Below are positions 63,745 to 64,000 of a DNA stretch of 64,000 nucleotides, piece after piece. The notes beneath the pieces are model-generated. The model had not been told where the DNA came from and ran no database searches. It saw nothing but the letters and a program-made list of their open reading frames with translations. This DNA is from Ignelater luminosus. Lineage: Eukaryota > Arthropoda > Insecta > Coleoptera > Elateridae. A program made the translations under genes and the position numbers. The stretch lies in the NCBI GenBank assembly GCA_011009095.1, contig VTPC01090591.1, forward strand, positions 88,967-152,966, given 5' to 3'. How positions within the stretch are numbered: the first letter of the stretch is position 1; each line of letters starts with the position of its first letter.

Positions 63745-64000
63745 CCGAACAAAGTTTGACTTGGTTTAAGTGATTTCAAACCTGTTTGATATTAGTTAAA
63801 AACAGACAAAAGAAAAAGCTAGGCAAACTACATCCTTTGTTAGATTTACCCCTGAAGAGAAGGTAGAAACGGAAAGAGAAAAGACTGTTTCAATCTACTG
63901 TAAAAAAATCTTAGATAAGTGAATAAGTTGCTACGTCTTTTAGTTGACACTTGAAACGATAATCTGGACTATCTCGAACATTAAGTGCATTAAGTTTCTG

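Larger units (their letters stand above)
59681..64000. other. Non-coding stretch to the right edge
   Basis: AT-rich, no gene recognised. It holds two AAT-type microsatellites (listed) and an exon-like string after TTAATTACAG at 60961-61025 that I rejected. Confidence 0.45.

Overview
Eukaryotic nuclear DNA, almost certainly from an insect. The window is strongly AT-rich. The two clear protein genes are intron-containing and insect-like, and the transposons (irritans-type and DD41D mariners, copia, jockey-like, hAT and PIF-like miniature elements) are a typical insect set. I cannot name the species or safely the order.

Layout. 1-1102: broken integrase of the KRBA2-like/Ginger type, running in from the left edge. 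1.2-7 kb: non-coding DNA with a 140-bp hAT-type MITE in a perfect 8-bp target duplication, a dispersed hairpin repeat and a foldback element with CAGGGTG ends. 8223-9780: complete cytosolic aspartate aminotransferase gene (7 exons, 407 aa, K253 as the PLP lysine). 11955-12604: complete RNA polymerase II subunit RPB4 gene (3 exons, 142 aa), same strand. 12.8-28 kb: no recognisable gene; several inverted-repeat elements and a CpG-dense candidate promoter near 18.9 kb. 28288-29592: structurally intact DD41D mariner with a 361-aa open transposase and perfect 31-bp terminal repeats. 31348-32555: irritans-type mariner with perfect 33-bp terminal repeats but a broken transposase. 32.7-35.5 kb: possible 5' end of a plus-strand gene (phase-compatible exons encoding 50 aa), unproven. 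35.6-64 kb: mostly non-coding; a PIF-like MITE, a small gag-only copia element (47936-49224), a palindrome cluster, a jockey-like reverse-transcriptase remnant (49600-50330) and the tail of another non-LTR reverse transcriptase (59100-59680, minus).

The two housekeeping genes lie about 2.2 kb apart at the left, followed by some 50 kb of gene-poor, transposon-bearing DNA that could be intergenic or a very long intron. I found no gene cluster, pathway or convincing new biological system. The most interesting items are the intact DD41D mariner, the integrase relic with a cysteine-rich tail, the gag-only copia element and the shared nested plan of two foldback elements.
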